In this document: positions 1 to 8,206 of the stretch, in pieces | Position numbering within the stretch: position 1 is the stretch's first letter | Layout: every line of letters begins with the position of its first letter | Assembly (NCBI GenBank): GCA_025055455.1 | Contig: JANWXD010000001.1 | Span: forward strand, 1-64,000 | DNA: 64,000 nt | DNA from: Bryobacteraceae bacterium | Lineage (GTDB): Bacteria; Acidobacteriota; Terriglobia; Bryobacterales; Bryobacteraceae | Reading direction: 5' to 3' | The notes under the pieces: generated by a model | Databases searched by the model: none | Told to the model about the DNA's origin: nothing | The model's input: the letters and a program-made list of their open reading frames with translations, nothing else | Translations under genes and position numbers: made by a program

Positions 1-1020
1 ATCGTCGCCAACCAGCTCCGGCAAATCCTCCAGCTCGATCCTAAGGTGCTTGTGCTCGGCGACATTCTCGGCCAGTGGATTGACCGCGACGAAGCCATCC
101 CGGCGGCCGCCAAGGCCCTGGGGGCGCGTTATCCGTTCAAGACGCCGGGCACTTGGATGCCCGTGCAGCAGACGCTCCAGCCATTCCCGCAGGTGCCGTA
201 TTGGAGCACCATTCTTTCCTGGGGTTCCCCGCTCGGTTTCTCCACTTATAACTCGCTTCAAGTCTCCTTGAACAAGCGGTACTCGCACGGTTTGAACTGG
301 ATCGCGAATTACACCTTTTCCAAGAGCTTGGACAACCTCGAGTCCGCCTTTAACAGTTGGTCGAACTACGGTCGCCCAATGGATTACTACAACCTGAAGC
401 TGGAGAAGACGGTTTCGCCGTACGACCGCGCCCACATCGTCAAAGCGGGCCTGAGCTGGGAGCTGCCGTTCGGCAAGGGCAAGCGGTTCGGCTCGGCCTG
501 GCATCCGGCGCTGGAGACGCTGCTCGGCGGATGGACGCTCCACTTCATCGGCAACTGGTCGAGCGGCGAACCGTTGGGCTTCAGCGGGACGGCAACGCCG
601 AACGCCAACTTCGCCACCAATCGGGCGTTGATCGTGAATCCGAACAACGAGCCGCTGGGCGTTGCCTTCGATCCGAAGCGCTTCGATATGTCGCGGATTT
701 CTACGCCCGGAACCACAGCTCACAAGAAGGTCAACACCGCGATCATCAAAGATCCGCCGCGCTACGTGCGGGGCAACGCCAGCTACCGCTTCTCGCAGAT
801 CCGAGGCTTCGCCTTTTACAGCGAAGACTTCGGCCTGCGGAAGAATTTCACCGTCAGGGAGCGCTTCAAAGTCCAGATCCGGGGTGAGTGGCTGAATGCC
901 TTCAATCGCCAACGCTTCACCGACATTGACACGAACCCGGCCAGCCCGCTGTTCGGCCAAGTGGTGGGCGTGGGCGGCTTGCCGCGGCAAACCCAGGTCG
1001 GGCTCCGGCTGGACTTCTGA
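1..1020 (+). CDS. TonB-dependent receptor, Oar-like, C-terminal part (5' end outside window)
   Basis: The frame is open from the first base of the window to TGA at 1018-1020, so this is the last ~339 residues of a longer protein. The sequence is rich in alternating aromatic and polar residues typical of outer-membrane beta strands (NWIANYTFSKSLDN, IRGEWLNAFNRQRF) and ends in ...VGLRLDF, a terminal-Phe strand as expected for an outer-membrane barrel inserted by BAM. The motif order (YNSLQVSLNKR, ANYTFSKS, terminal QVGLRL) matches the large Oar-like receptors with an N-terminal carboxypeptidase-regulatory domain that are abundant in Acidobacteria. The substrate cannot be told. The following beta-helix and glycosidase genes suggest oligosaccharide uptake, which is inference only. 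Confidence 0.85.
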   Translation: MVANQLRQILQLDPKVLVLGDILGQWIDRDEAIPAAAKALGARYPFKTPGTWMPVQQTLQPFPQVPYWSTILSWGSPLGFSTYNSLQVSLNKRYSHGLNWIANYTFSKSLDNLESAFNSWSNYGRPMDYYNLKLEKTVSPYDRAHIVKAGLSWELPFGKGKRFGSAWHPALETLLGGWTLHFIGNWSSGEPLGFSGTATPNANFATNRALIVNPNNEPLGVAFDPKRFDMSRISTPGTTAHKKVNTAIIKDPPRYVRGNASYRFSQIRGFAFYSEDFGLRKNFTVRERFKVQIRGEWLNAFNRQRFTDIDTNPASPLFGQVVGVGGLPRQTQVGLRLDF

Positions 1021-1074
1021 GATGCGTACTGCCGGGACGGGCGCCCGGCGGCCCCGTCCCGGCCCCCAAAGATT

Positions 1075-2940
1075 GTGTGCCGGCTGCGACTGAGTTTCCT
1101 TGCGGCGGCTTTACTGGCCTCCGGCGCGACTTACTATGTGGATTGCGAATCCGGATCCGACGCAGCCGCAGGAACATCGCCGCAGGCCGCGTGGCGTACG
1201 CTCCAGAAAGTTGCCGTCACGACCTTCGTCCCCGGGGATAGCATCCTTCTGCGGCGCGGAACGCGCTGCCAGGGGATCTTGTGGCCCAAGGGTTCCGGGG
1301 CCGAGGGGCGCCCGATCCGCATCAGCGCCTACGGATCTGGGGCGCTCCCTTTGATCGAAGCCGGAGGCCAGGAAGCCGCCATCAAACTGTACGACCAGCA
1401 ATACTGGCATGTCGAGAACCTCCATACGCGAGGAGGAAATCCTTACGGCGTGGTGGTCAGCGGCACGGCAGGCGTCCTTCGCCATTTCCGCTTACGGAAT
1501 CTGCTGGTGGAAGACGTAGGCGGCCAGGTCAAGACCAAGGCCTCCGGACTTGTGGCGGTTCTGGCTCCGGAAAGCCTCCGCATGGAGGACGTGGTGATCG
1601 ATGGGGTCACGGCGCGCAACACCACCCAGTGGGCGGGGATCATCGTGCAGGGCGGCTCCCGAGAAAATCCGATCCGCGGCGTGGTGGTCCGCAACGCGAT
1701 CGTGCATCAGGTCTACGGCGATGGCATCGTGCTGTTTCAGGTCGCCGACGGGCTGATCGAGCACAGCGCCGCCTGGCTGACGGGGTTGAACCCGTCGGCG
1801 GAAACCGGCACGCCGAACGGCATCTGGACCTGGCGCTGCCGCAACTGCACCGTGCGTCGGACGGAAGGCTTCTTCACGGATTCGCCGGGGGTCGACGGCG
1901 GCGTCTACGACATTGACTGGGGCAACGACGACAACGTCGTCGAGCACAATTACGCCCATGACGCCCAGGGCTACTGCGCTTCCGTATTCGGCGCGCACGG
2001 AGAGGTGACGACGAACAGCACGGTGCGCTACAACGTGTGCGTGAATAACGGGCGCAGTCCGAAGCTGGCGCGCCGGCAAGGCGATCTCTACATCACCACG
2101 TGGGAAGGCGGCGCCTTGGATGGCATCCTCGTGCACAACAACACGTTCTACTGGACGCCGCCGATTGATGCACCGGCTGTGCAGATGGATCACGCCGACT
2201 TTCGCGGGGACCGCCCGAACGTGTTCCGCAACAACGTGATCTTTTCCGCCGTGCCGAGCATGATCCGGAGCAACCGTAGCTTGCGATTCGAAGCGAACGT
2301 GTACTGGTATCCCGGCGGCGGCGAGCCGGTCTGGCGGTATGGCGACAACGAGTACCGGGGCATCGAGGCGTGGCGACTCGCCGCGGGATCGGAGGAGGTT
2401 TGGGCCGATCCTCGCTGGGACGCGATGCTGCGCCCGCAGCCGGGGTCTCCCTTGCTCGATCCGGCGGCGCGGCTGCGGGCCGGCGCGATCGAGCCGGGCG
2501 GACGCGCGCTGCCGGCTGCGCCCCCGCGGCTGGCGGTGCCGGGGCGAAGCCGGGACCGCTGGCTGTTGCTCCTTCTCTCGGGGAGCGATCCGGAGGTCTG
2601 CCGCAGCCAGCTCGTGTTCGTTCAGGCGGCTCTGGCGCAGTACGGAGACTCGGTCCTGGAAAGCTTGCTCGAGTGGGAAGGTCCGGCCGAGGGCATCGAC
2701 AACCTGGCGTATGACTGGCGGCTAGGAGCCGTACGGTTCGCGCGCGGCCTTTCGCTGCGACGATTCTTCCGTGGCGCCAGCGCCCAAGGGATGATGATGG
2801 CACTGGTGGATCCCATCGGGCGTGTGCGAGCGCGATGGGATGGTTCGGTGCGTCCGGCGGAGCTTGGTCTGACGCTGCGATATCATCTTGGACCGCCGCC
2901 CGGCGCTGGAGCGCGTCACCCGCTCTGGCCCGTGCGGTAA
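1075..2940 (+). CDS. Secreted right-handed parallel beta-helix protein with C-terminal thioredoxin-like region
   Basis: A 621-residue protein from a GTG start. The N-terminus is a signal peptide (residues ~1-18, ending SGA). It is followed by the Y-Y-V-D...SGSD...G-T-S-P-Q-A-AWRTL opening common to pectate-lyase-like/DUF1565 beta-helix proteins. Residues ~60-440 carry repeated short strands with N-rich turns (FRNNVIF, HNNTFYW), consistent with a parallel beta-helix that binds or cleaves polysaccharide. Residues ~500-610 form a separate region (LLLLLSGSDPEVC, then ALVDPIGRVRARWDG) that resembles a peroxiredoxin/thioredoxin-like fold without a CxxC. It lies 28 bp before the GH42 gene, probably in the same transcript. 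No catalytic residues could be assigned, so lyase, hydrolase or pure binding are all possible. Confidence 0.75.
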   Translation: MCRLRLSFLAAALLASGATYYVDCESGSDAAAGTSPQAAWRTLQKVAVTTFVPGDSILLRRGTRCQGILWPKGSGAEGRPIRISAYGSGALPLIEAGGQEAAIKLYDQQYWHVENLHTRGGNPYGVVVSGTAGVLRHFRLRNLLVEDVGGQVKTKASGLVAVLAPESLRMEDVVIDGVTARNTTQWAGIIVQGGSRENPIRGVVVRNAIVHQVYGDGIVLFQVADGLIEHSAAWLTGLNPSAETGTPNGIWTWRCRNCTVRRTEGFFTDSPGVDGGVYDIDWGNDDNVVEHNYAHDAQGYCASVFGAHGEVTTNSTVRYNVCVNNGRSPKLARRQGDLYITTWEGGALDGILVHNNTFYWTPPIDAPAVQMDHADFRGDRPNVFRNNVIFSAVPSMIRSNRSLRFEANVYWYPGGGEPVWRYGDNEYRGIEAWRLAAGSEEVWADPRWDAMLRPQPGSPLLDPAARLRAGAIEPGGRALPAAPPRLAVPGRSRDRWLLLLLSGSDPEVCRSQLVFVQAALAQYGDSVLESLLEWEGPAEGIDNLAYDWRLGAVRFARGLSLRRFFRGASAQGMMMALVDPIGRVRARWDGSVRPAELGLTLRYHLGPPPGAGARHPLWPVR

Positions 2941-2968
2941 ATCGGTTTGAGGGTAACAGGGGCTTGTC

Positions 2969-5074
2969 ATGAGGCTGAGAGGTCTGTGTTTTTGTGTTTG
3001 TCTGCCGCTTGCGGCGCAGACGGCGAAGATGGAGACCCTGCTGTACGGCGTCTCGTATTACCACGAATACATGCCGTACGAGCGGTTGGAAGAAGACGTG
3101 CGACTGATGGAGAAAGCGGGCATCACTGTCGTGCGCTTGGGCGAGTCCACCTGGAGCAGTTGGGAACCTCGGGACGGCGAATTCGAGTTTGCTTGGATGG
3201 AACGCATAATCGACCGGCTGCACAAAGCCGGAATCAAAGTGATTCTCGGCACTCCGACGTATTCGATCCCCCCGTGGCTGTACCGCAAGCACCCGGAGAT
3301 TCTGGTCAGCCATCTGACGGAGGCGCCGCCGCTTGCCGTGCGAACGCAGCCCACTTATCCGAGCTTTGCGCCAGGGGGCGCCTACGGGCCACGGCAGAAC
3401 ATGGATCTGACGCATCCGGTTTACCGCTACTACGCCGAGCGCATCATCCGGCACGTGGTTGCCCGTTTTAGGAATCACCCCGCGGTCATCGGCTATCAAA
3501 TTGACAATGAAACCCACCCGAACCCTTCCAACGCGCCGCACATGCATGCGGAATTCGTCTGGTATCTGAAGCGCAAATTCCAGACGCCGCAGACGCTCAA
3601 CCGCCTCTGGGGCCTCGCTTACTGGGGCCAACTGGTCCAGGACTGGGACGAGTTCCCGCCACGCCAAGGTATCCTCAACCCCGGCTACAAGCTGGAATGG
3701 GAACGATTCCAACGGCAGACGGTCACGGACTTCCTGGCATGGCAGGCGGCGATCGTGCGGCAGTACAAACGGCCGGATCAGTTCATTACGCACAACTTTG
3801 TGGGCGGCGTGCGGACCAACGTGGACCAACCCGTCATCGCCCGGCACCTGGACCTTGCGGCCGTCAACCCGTATCACGCCGTGCAGGACGAGCTCGACGG
3901 GATGGCGATCAGCCTGTCCGGCGATCTCTGCCGGTCGCTCAAAGGACAGAATTACCTTGTCACAGAGACGAATGCGCAGACGATCGGATGGGACTCCCGC
4001 ACGCAGTTTCCTCCCTACGACGGTCAGCTCCGGCTGAGTGCATACAGCCACTTCGCCTCCGGCGCCAACATGGTGGCGTACTGGCACTGGCATTCGCTCC
4101 ACTACGGGCAGGAAACGTACTGGAAAGGGGTGCTGTCGCATGATCTGGAGCCCAACCGCATCTATGCCGAAGTGACGCGCATTGCCGGCGAACTCCAGCG
4201 TGTCGGTCCCCGACTCGTCAACCTGAGGAAAAACAACGCCGTCGCGATGCTGTTGAGCGTGGACTCCTATCACGGGCTTCGGTTCATGCCCTTCGACGAT
4301 CGCGTGAACTATCTGACGGTGCTCCACCAAATGTACGGGGCGCTCTACCGGCTGAACATCGAAGTAGACTTCGTGTTCCCGGAGACGGAGGACTTCAGCC
4401 AGTACAAGGTCCTCGTCGTCCCGCCGCTATACATCGCCTCGGACGAGCTGCTCAGCAGGCTGGCGCGCTACGTCCAGGGCGGGGGCCATCTGGTGCTCTC
4501 GTTCAAGAGTGGGTTCGCCAATGAGCACTCCACCGTGCGCTGGACGCGCGCGCCCGGGCCGTTGCGGGAGGCGGCCGGCTTTTCCTATCAAGAATTCTCG
4601 AGCCTGGCCCGCCCGCTCGCGTTGAAAGGCGACCCTTACGGGGCCGGTGAAAACAACCGCGTCTCCGTGTGGGCCGAGATGATACAGCTCGAGGGCGCCA
4701 CGCCGCTGGCTTGGTACGATCATCCCTTTTTCGGCAAGTATCCGGCGCTGACGCGCCACCATTACGGCAAAGGCACGCTGACGTACCAGGGAACGTTCCT
4801 CTCCGACGAGCTTCAGGAGAAAGTGCTGGCCGAAACACTGCGGCTTGCCGGATTGTCGGGCCCGGACCAACAGCTTCCAGCACCGGTGCGCGTCAAGCGG
4901 GGCGTGAACGCGGCGGGCAGGACCGTGCGTTTCTATCTCAACTACTCCGGACAGTCCCAGAGCTTTCGGTATCCTTATGGCTCCGGGTGCGACCTCCTGA
5001 CCGGGCGCGAGATCCAATCCGGCGCTCTTGTGGCGCTCGGGCCGTGGGACTTGGCCATAATCGAAGAGCACTAA
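2969..5074 (+). CDS. GH42-family beta-galactosidase-like glycosidase, secreted
   Basis: A 701-residue protein with the full GH42 layout. There is an N-terminal signal peptide (~residues 1-17, ending LAAQ), a TIM barrel opening with GVSYYHEYMP, and the paired catalytic glutamates. The acid/base is E181 in QIDNE and the nucleophile is E333 in VTETN. A trimerisation-like flavodoxin fold follows (~400-620, LVVPPLYIASDELL) and then a small C-terminal beta domain. GH42 enzymes usually hydrolyse beta-D-galactosides or alpha-L-arabinopyranosides and are often cytoplasmic, so the signal peptide is notable. Its neighbours (isomerase, ribulokinase-like kinase, symporter) fit release and use of galactose, arabinose or fucose. 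The exact substrate is not shown by the sequence. Confidence 0.9.
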   Translation: MRLRGLCFCVCLPLAAQTAKMETLLYGVSYYHEYMPYERLEEDVRLMEKAGITVVRLGESTWSSWEPRDGEFEFAWMERIIDRLHKAGIKVILGTPTYSIPPWLYRKHPEILVSHLTEAPPLAVRTQPTYPSFAPGGAYGPRQNMDLTHPVYRYYAERIIRHVVARFRNHPAVIGYQIDNETHPNPSNAPHMHAEFVWYLKRKFQTPQTLNRLWGLAYWGQLVQDWDEFPPRQGILNPGYKLEWERFQRQTVTDFLAWQAAIVRQYKRPDQFITHNFVGGVRTNVDQPVIARHLDLAAVNPYHAVQDELDGMAISLSGDLCRSLKGQNYLVTETNAQTIGWDSRTQFPPYDGQLRLSAYSHFASGANMVAYWHWHSLHYGQETYWKGVLSHDLEPNRIYAEVTRIAGELQRVGPRLVNLRKNNAVAMLLSVDSYHGLRFMPFDDRVNYLTVLHQMYGALYRLNIEVDFVFPETEDFSQYKVLVVPPLYIASDELLSRLARYVQGGGHLVLSFKSGFANEHSTVRWTRAPGPLREAAGFSYQEFSSLARPLALKGDPYGAGENNRVSVWAEMIQLEGATPLAWYDHPFFGKYPALTRHHYGKGTLTYQGTFLSDELQEKVLAETLRLAGLSGPDQQLPAPVRVKRGVNAAGRTVRFYLNYSGQSQSFRYPYGSGCDLLTGREIQSGALVALGPWDLAIIEEH

Positions 5075-5119
5075 GCTGGGGGCTGACAAACAGCCTGAAA
5101 GGGCTTACAATCGAACCTT

Positions 5120-6529
5120 ATGCCAAAACACATGACCTTCGGCCTGATCGTCGGCAATCGGGGCTTCTTTCCGGACCATCTGGCCAAGTCCGGTCGCGAG
5201 GAAATGATCCGGGTGCTGGAGGCGGCCGGCATGGGCGTGGTCTGCCCCGGTCCGGAAGACACCAAGTTTGGCGCGGTGGAAACACGCGCAGAAGCCAAGA
5301 AGTGCGCGGAGCTGTTTCGCAAGCACCGGGATGCCATCGACGGCATCATCGTCTCGTTGCCGAACTTTGGCGACGAGCGCGCCGTGGCGGAGACGCTGCG
5401 GCTGGCGGACCTCAAGGTGCCGGTGCTGATTCAGGCGACCCCGGACACCCCGGGGCGGATGACGATCCGCGACCGCCGCGACAGTTTCTGCGGCAAGATG
5501 TCGGTGTGCAACAACCTGACGCAGTACGGCATTCCCTATTCGCTCACCAGGCTGCACACCGTCGCGCCGGACTCGGAAGCGTTTCGCAAAGACCTGGAGT
5601 GGTTCGCCGGAGTGTGCCGGGTGGTGAACGGGTTGCGTAAAGCCCGCATCGGCGCCATCGGGGCCCGTCCAGCGGCGTTCAACACCGTTCGTTACAGCGA
5701 GAAGATCCTGGAAGCCTACGGCATCGACGTCGAGACCGTGGATCTTTCCGAGATCCTGGGCCGTATCCAGCGTATGAAGGATACCGACGAGGCGGCCCAG
5801 CAGAAGCTCGCCGCCATCCGCAGCTACGTCTCCACGCAGGGCATCCCGGAGGACTCGTTGCTGAAGATGGCCAAACTCGCGGCCGTGATCGAAGGCTGGA
5901 TGAAGGAGACGGAGGTAACCATCAGCGCCGTGCAGTGCTGGACCGCTATCGAGGAATACTTCGGCGTGGTGCCCTGCACCGTGATGAGTATGATGAGCAA
6001 CCAGCTCCTGCCCAGCGCGTGCGAGGTGGACGTCTGCGGCACGGTGGCGATGTACGCCCTCGCCCTGGCTTCCGAGACGCCCAGCGCGTTGCTCGATTGG
6101 AACAACAATTACGGCAACGACCCTGATAAGGCCGTGTGCTTCCACTGCAGCAACCTGCCGAAGCATTTCTTTCAGGATTTCCGCATGGATTTTCAGGAGA
6201 TCATCGCGGGAACGGTCGGCAAGGAACGGACCTTCGGAACGGTGGTGGGCCGCGTCAAGCCCGGCCCCATGACCTACCTGCGCGTGTCCACCAACGACCG
6301 CAGAGGGGTTCTGGCCGCCTATGTCGGCGAGGGCCGGTTCACGGAAGACCCGCTCGATACCTTCGGCGGCGCCGGCGTCGTAGAGATCCCTCGCATGCAA
6401 GACTTGCTGCGCTACATTTGCGAGAACGGCTTCGAGCACCACGTCGCGGCGAATCTGTCGCATGTAGCTTCCATCGTTTACGAAGCTGGCAAGCGCTATC
6501 TGGGCTGGGAGATTTACTGGCACAAGTAG
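5120..6529 (+). CDS. L-fucose/L-arabinose isomerase family protein
   Basis: A 469-residue cytoplasmic protein. The N-terminal Rossmann-like part (TFGLIVGNRGFFP, then IDGIIVSLPNFGDE) and the C-terminal part with the cluster DWNNNYGNDPDKAVCFHCSN follow the fucose isomerase superfamily, which interconverts aldoses and ketoses with a divalent metal held by Glu, Asp and His. It is shorter than classical L-fucose isomerase (~590) and near L-arabinose isomerase (~500), so the aldose could be L-fucose, L-arabinose or another sugar. It starts 46 bp after the glycosidase and is followed 57 bp later by an FGGY kinase, a normal isomerase-kinase order for pentose or 6-deoxyhexose catabolism. Confidence 0.85.
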   Translation: MPKHMTFGLIVGNRGFFPDHLAKSGREEMIRVLEAAGMGVVCPGPEDTKFGAVETRAEAKKCAELFRKHRDAIDGIIVSLPNFGDERAVAETLRLADLKVPVLIQATPDTPGRMTIRDRRDSFCGKMSVCNNLTQYGIPYSLTRLHTVAPDSEAFRKDLEWFAGVCRVVNGLRKARIGAIGARPAAFNTVRYSEKILEAYGIDVETVDLSEILGRIQRMKDTDEAAQQKLAAIRSYVSTQGIPEDSLLKMAKLAAVIEGWMKETEVTISAVQCWTAIEEYFGVVPCTVMSMMSNQLLPSACEVDVCGTVAMYALALASETPSALLDWNNNYGNDPDKAVCFHCSNLPKHFFQDFRMDFQEIIAGTVGKERTFGTVVGRVKPGPMTYLRVSTNDRRGVLAAYVGEGRFTEDPLDTFGGAGVVEIPRMQDLLRYICENGFEHHVAANLSHVASIVYEAGKRYLGWEIYWHK

Positions 6530-6586
6530 CCGCGGGACTCGCGCTCTGCGGCGTTTGCTGGAACCCGAGAAGATCGAGGTGCAACG

Positions 6587-8176
6587 ATGGCCATTGTCGC
6601 GGGTGTTGATTTCGGCACGCTGAGCGTGCGGGTTTCGATCGTGGACAGCCGGCGGGGGAGGCTGGGCTCGGCCACCGCCGAGTATCCACTGTTTCGCAAG
6701 AAGGAGGACCCGGATCACGCCACGCAGCGCCACGAGGATCACATGCGCGCCTTCGCCGAGGCCATGCGCCAGGCGCTGGAGGTGGCGGGCGTGGACGGGC
6801 GTGCGCTCGAGGCCATCGCCCTGGACACCACCGGCTCGAGCGTGGTTCCAGTCGGCGAAGGGCTCGAACCGCTGGACGAGTACTACCTCTGGTGCGACCA
6901 CCGGGCTAAGAAGGAAGCGGCGCTGATTACCGAAGTGGCGCATCGCGAGAAGCTCCCGCATATCGAGTGGTGCGGCGGCGTCTATTCCTCCGAGTGGGGA
7001 TTTTCCAAGCTGCTGCACTGGCTGCGAAACAACCCGGACAAACGCGACCGCATGGTGACGGCCCTGGAGCACTGCGACATGGTGGCGGCGGTACTTTGCG
7101 GGATCCGCGATCTCGCCCAATTGCCGCGCAGCGTCTGCGCTGCGGGCCACAAGTGGATGTGGAACGAGAGCCTCGGCGGCCTGCCTCCGGAGGAGTTTCT
7201 CGTGAAGGTGGACCCGCTGCTGGCCGGAGTCCGGGCCAAGCTGATCGGCCGCTACGGAACCTCGGACCAGATCGCCGGGCGCCTATGCGAGGCCTGGGCG
7301 GAACGGCTGGGGCTCCGGCCCGGCATCCCGGTTCCGATCGGGGCCTTCGACGCGCACTGGGATGCCATCGGGGCCGGCATCCGCGAGGGCGACGTGGTCA
7401 ACGTGGTCGGCACCTCCACCTGCATCATGGCCATCGCGCACGAGGTGGGCCTGATCCCGGGTGTGTGCGGCATCGTGAAAGGCTCGATTCACCCGCACTA
7501 CTACGGCATCGAAGCCGGGCTTTCGGCCACGGGCGACATTTTCGACGCGGTAGCGCGCCGGGCCGGAACGACCGTAGCGAATTTATCGCAGGGGCTGGAG
7601 CGCTACCGCGCCGGACAGACCGGCCTGCTGCGCCTGACCTGGGACAACGGCGACCGCACCGTGCTCGTCAACGCCGAGCTTGGCGGCGTGACGCTCGGTT
7701 GGAACCTGACGCACAGTGCTCAGGACGAACTGTTCGCGGCGATCGAAGGCACGGCGTTCCACACCCGGGTGATCCTCGAGCGCATGGCCGAGCACGGCGT
7801 GCCGATCCGGCGCGTGATCAACGGCGGCGGCATCCCGCCCAAGAACGAGACGCTGAACCGCGTTTACGCCAACGTCTTCAACAAGCCGGTGCTGGTGCCG
7901 GAAAGCGAGGTAACCAGCCTGGGCTCGGCTATCTTTGCGTTCCTGGCGGCCGGAACCTTCAAAACCATCGAGGAGGCGCAGGACGCGCTGTGCCCGAAGT
8001 ACCGCACCGTGGCGCCGGATCCGGCGGAAAACGCCGTCTACGAGCGCCTGTATCCGCTCTACCGCAAGCTGTACTTCGGGCTGGGCCGCCCGAGCGCCGA
8101 GCCGGTCCCAGCTGGAGACGTGTTGCCCGTCCTGCGGGAGGTGGCCGAACGGGTGCGGCAGGGTGCGGGCCTCTGA
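6587..8176 (+). CDS. FGGY carbohydrate kinase, ribulokinase-like
   Basis: A 529-residue two-domain sugar kinase. The N-terminal phosphate-binding strand (AGVDFGTLSVRV), the region IALDTTGSSVVPV, the conserved DxHWDA (GAFDAHWDAIGAG) and the C-terminal nucleotide loop (RRVINGGGIPPKNE) are those of the FGGY family. The arrangement VGTSTCIM and HxYYGIEAG agrees best with AraB-type ribulokinases, which phosphorylate L-ribulose at O5. Length (~530) is slightly below AraB (~560). A GAGGTG ribosome site precedes the ATG. Its partner isomerase lies immediately upstream. Because that isomerase is of the fucose superfamily, L-fuculose or L-rhamnulose cannot be excluded as the natural substrate. Confidence 0.85.
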   Translation: MAIVAGVDFGTLSVRVSIVDSRRGRLGSATAEYPLFRKKEDPDHATQRHEDHMRAFAEAMRQALEVAGVDGRALEAIALDTTGSSVVPVGEGLEPLDEYYLWCDHRAKKEAALITEVAHREKLPHIEWCGGVYSSEWGFSKLLHWLRNNPDKRDRMVTALEHCDMVAAVLCGIRDLAQLPRSVCAAGHKWMWNESLGGLPPEEFLVKVDPLLAGVRAKLIGRYGTSDQIAGRLCEAWAERLGLRPGIPVPIGAFDAHWDAIGAGIREGDVVNVVGTSTCIMAIAHEVGLIPGVCGIVKGSIHPHYYGIEAGLSATGDIFDAVARRAGTTVANLSQGLERYRAGQTGLLRLTWDNGDRTVLVNAELGGVTLGWNLTHSAQDELFAAIEGTAFHTRVILERMAEHGVPIRRVINGGGIPPKNETLNRVYANVFNKPVLVPESEVTSLGSAIFAFLAAGTFKTIEEAQDALCPKYRTVAPDPAENAVYERLYPLYRKLYFGLGRPSAEPVPAGDVLPVLREVAERVRQGAGL

Positions 8177-8206
8177 GGCGCAGGCGGGGAACTCACCCGC
8201 GAGGCG

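Noticed and set aside
2093-4330. 745-residue open frame on the minus strand
   Set aside because: It lies opposite the beta-helix and GH42 genes, which have clear domains and catalytic residues. The antisense translation has no motif and arises from GC-rich codon bias.
5105-7150. 681-residue minus-strand open frame
   Set aside because: Antisense shadow of the isomerase and kinase genes; no family features.
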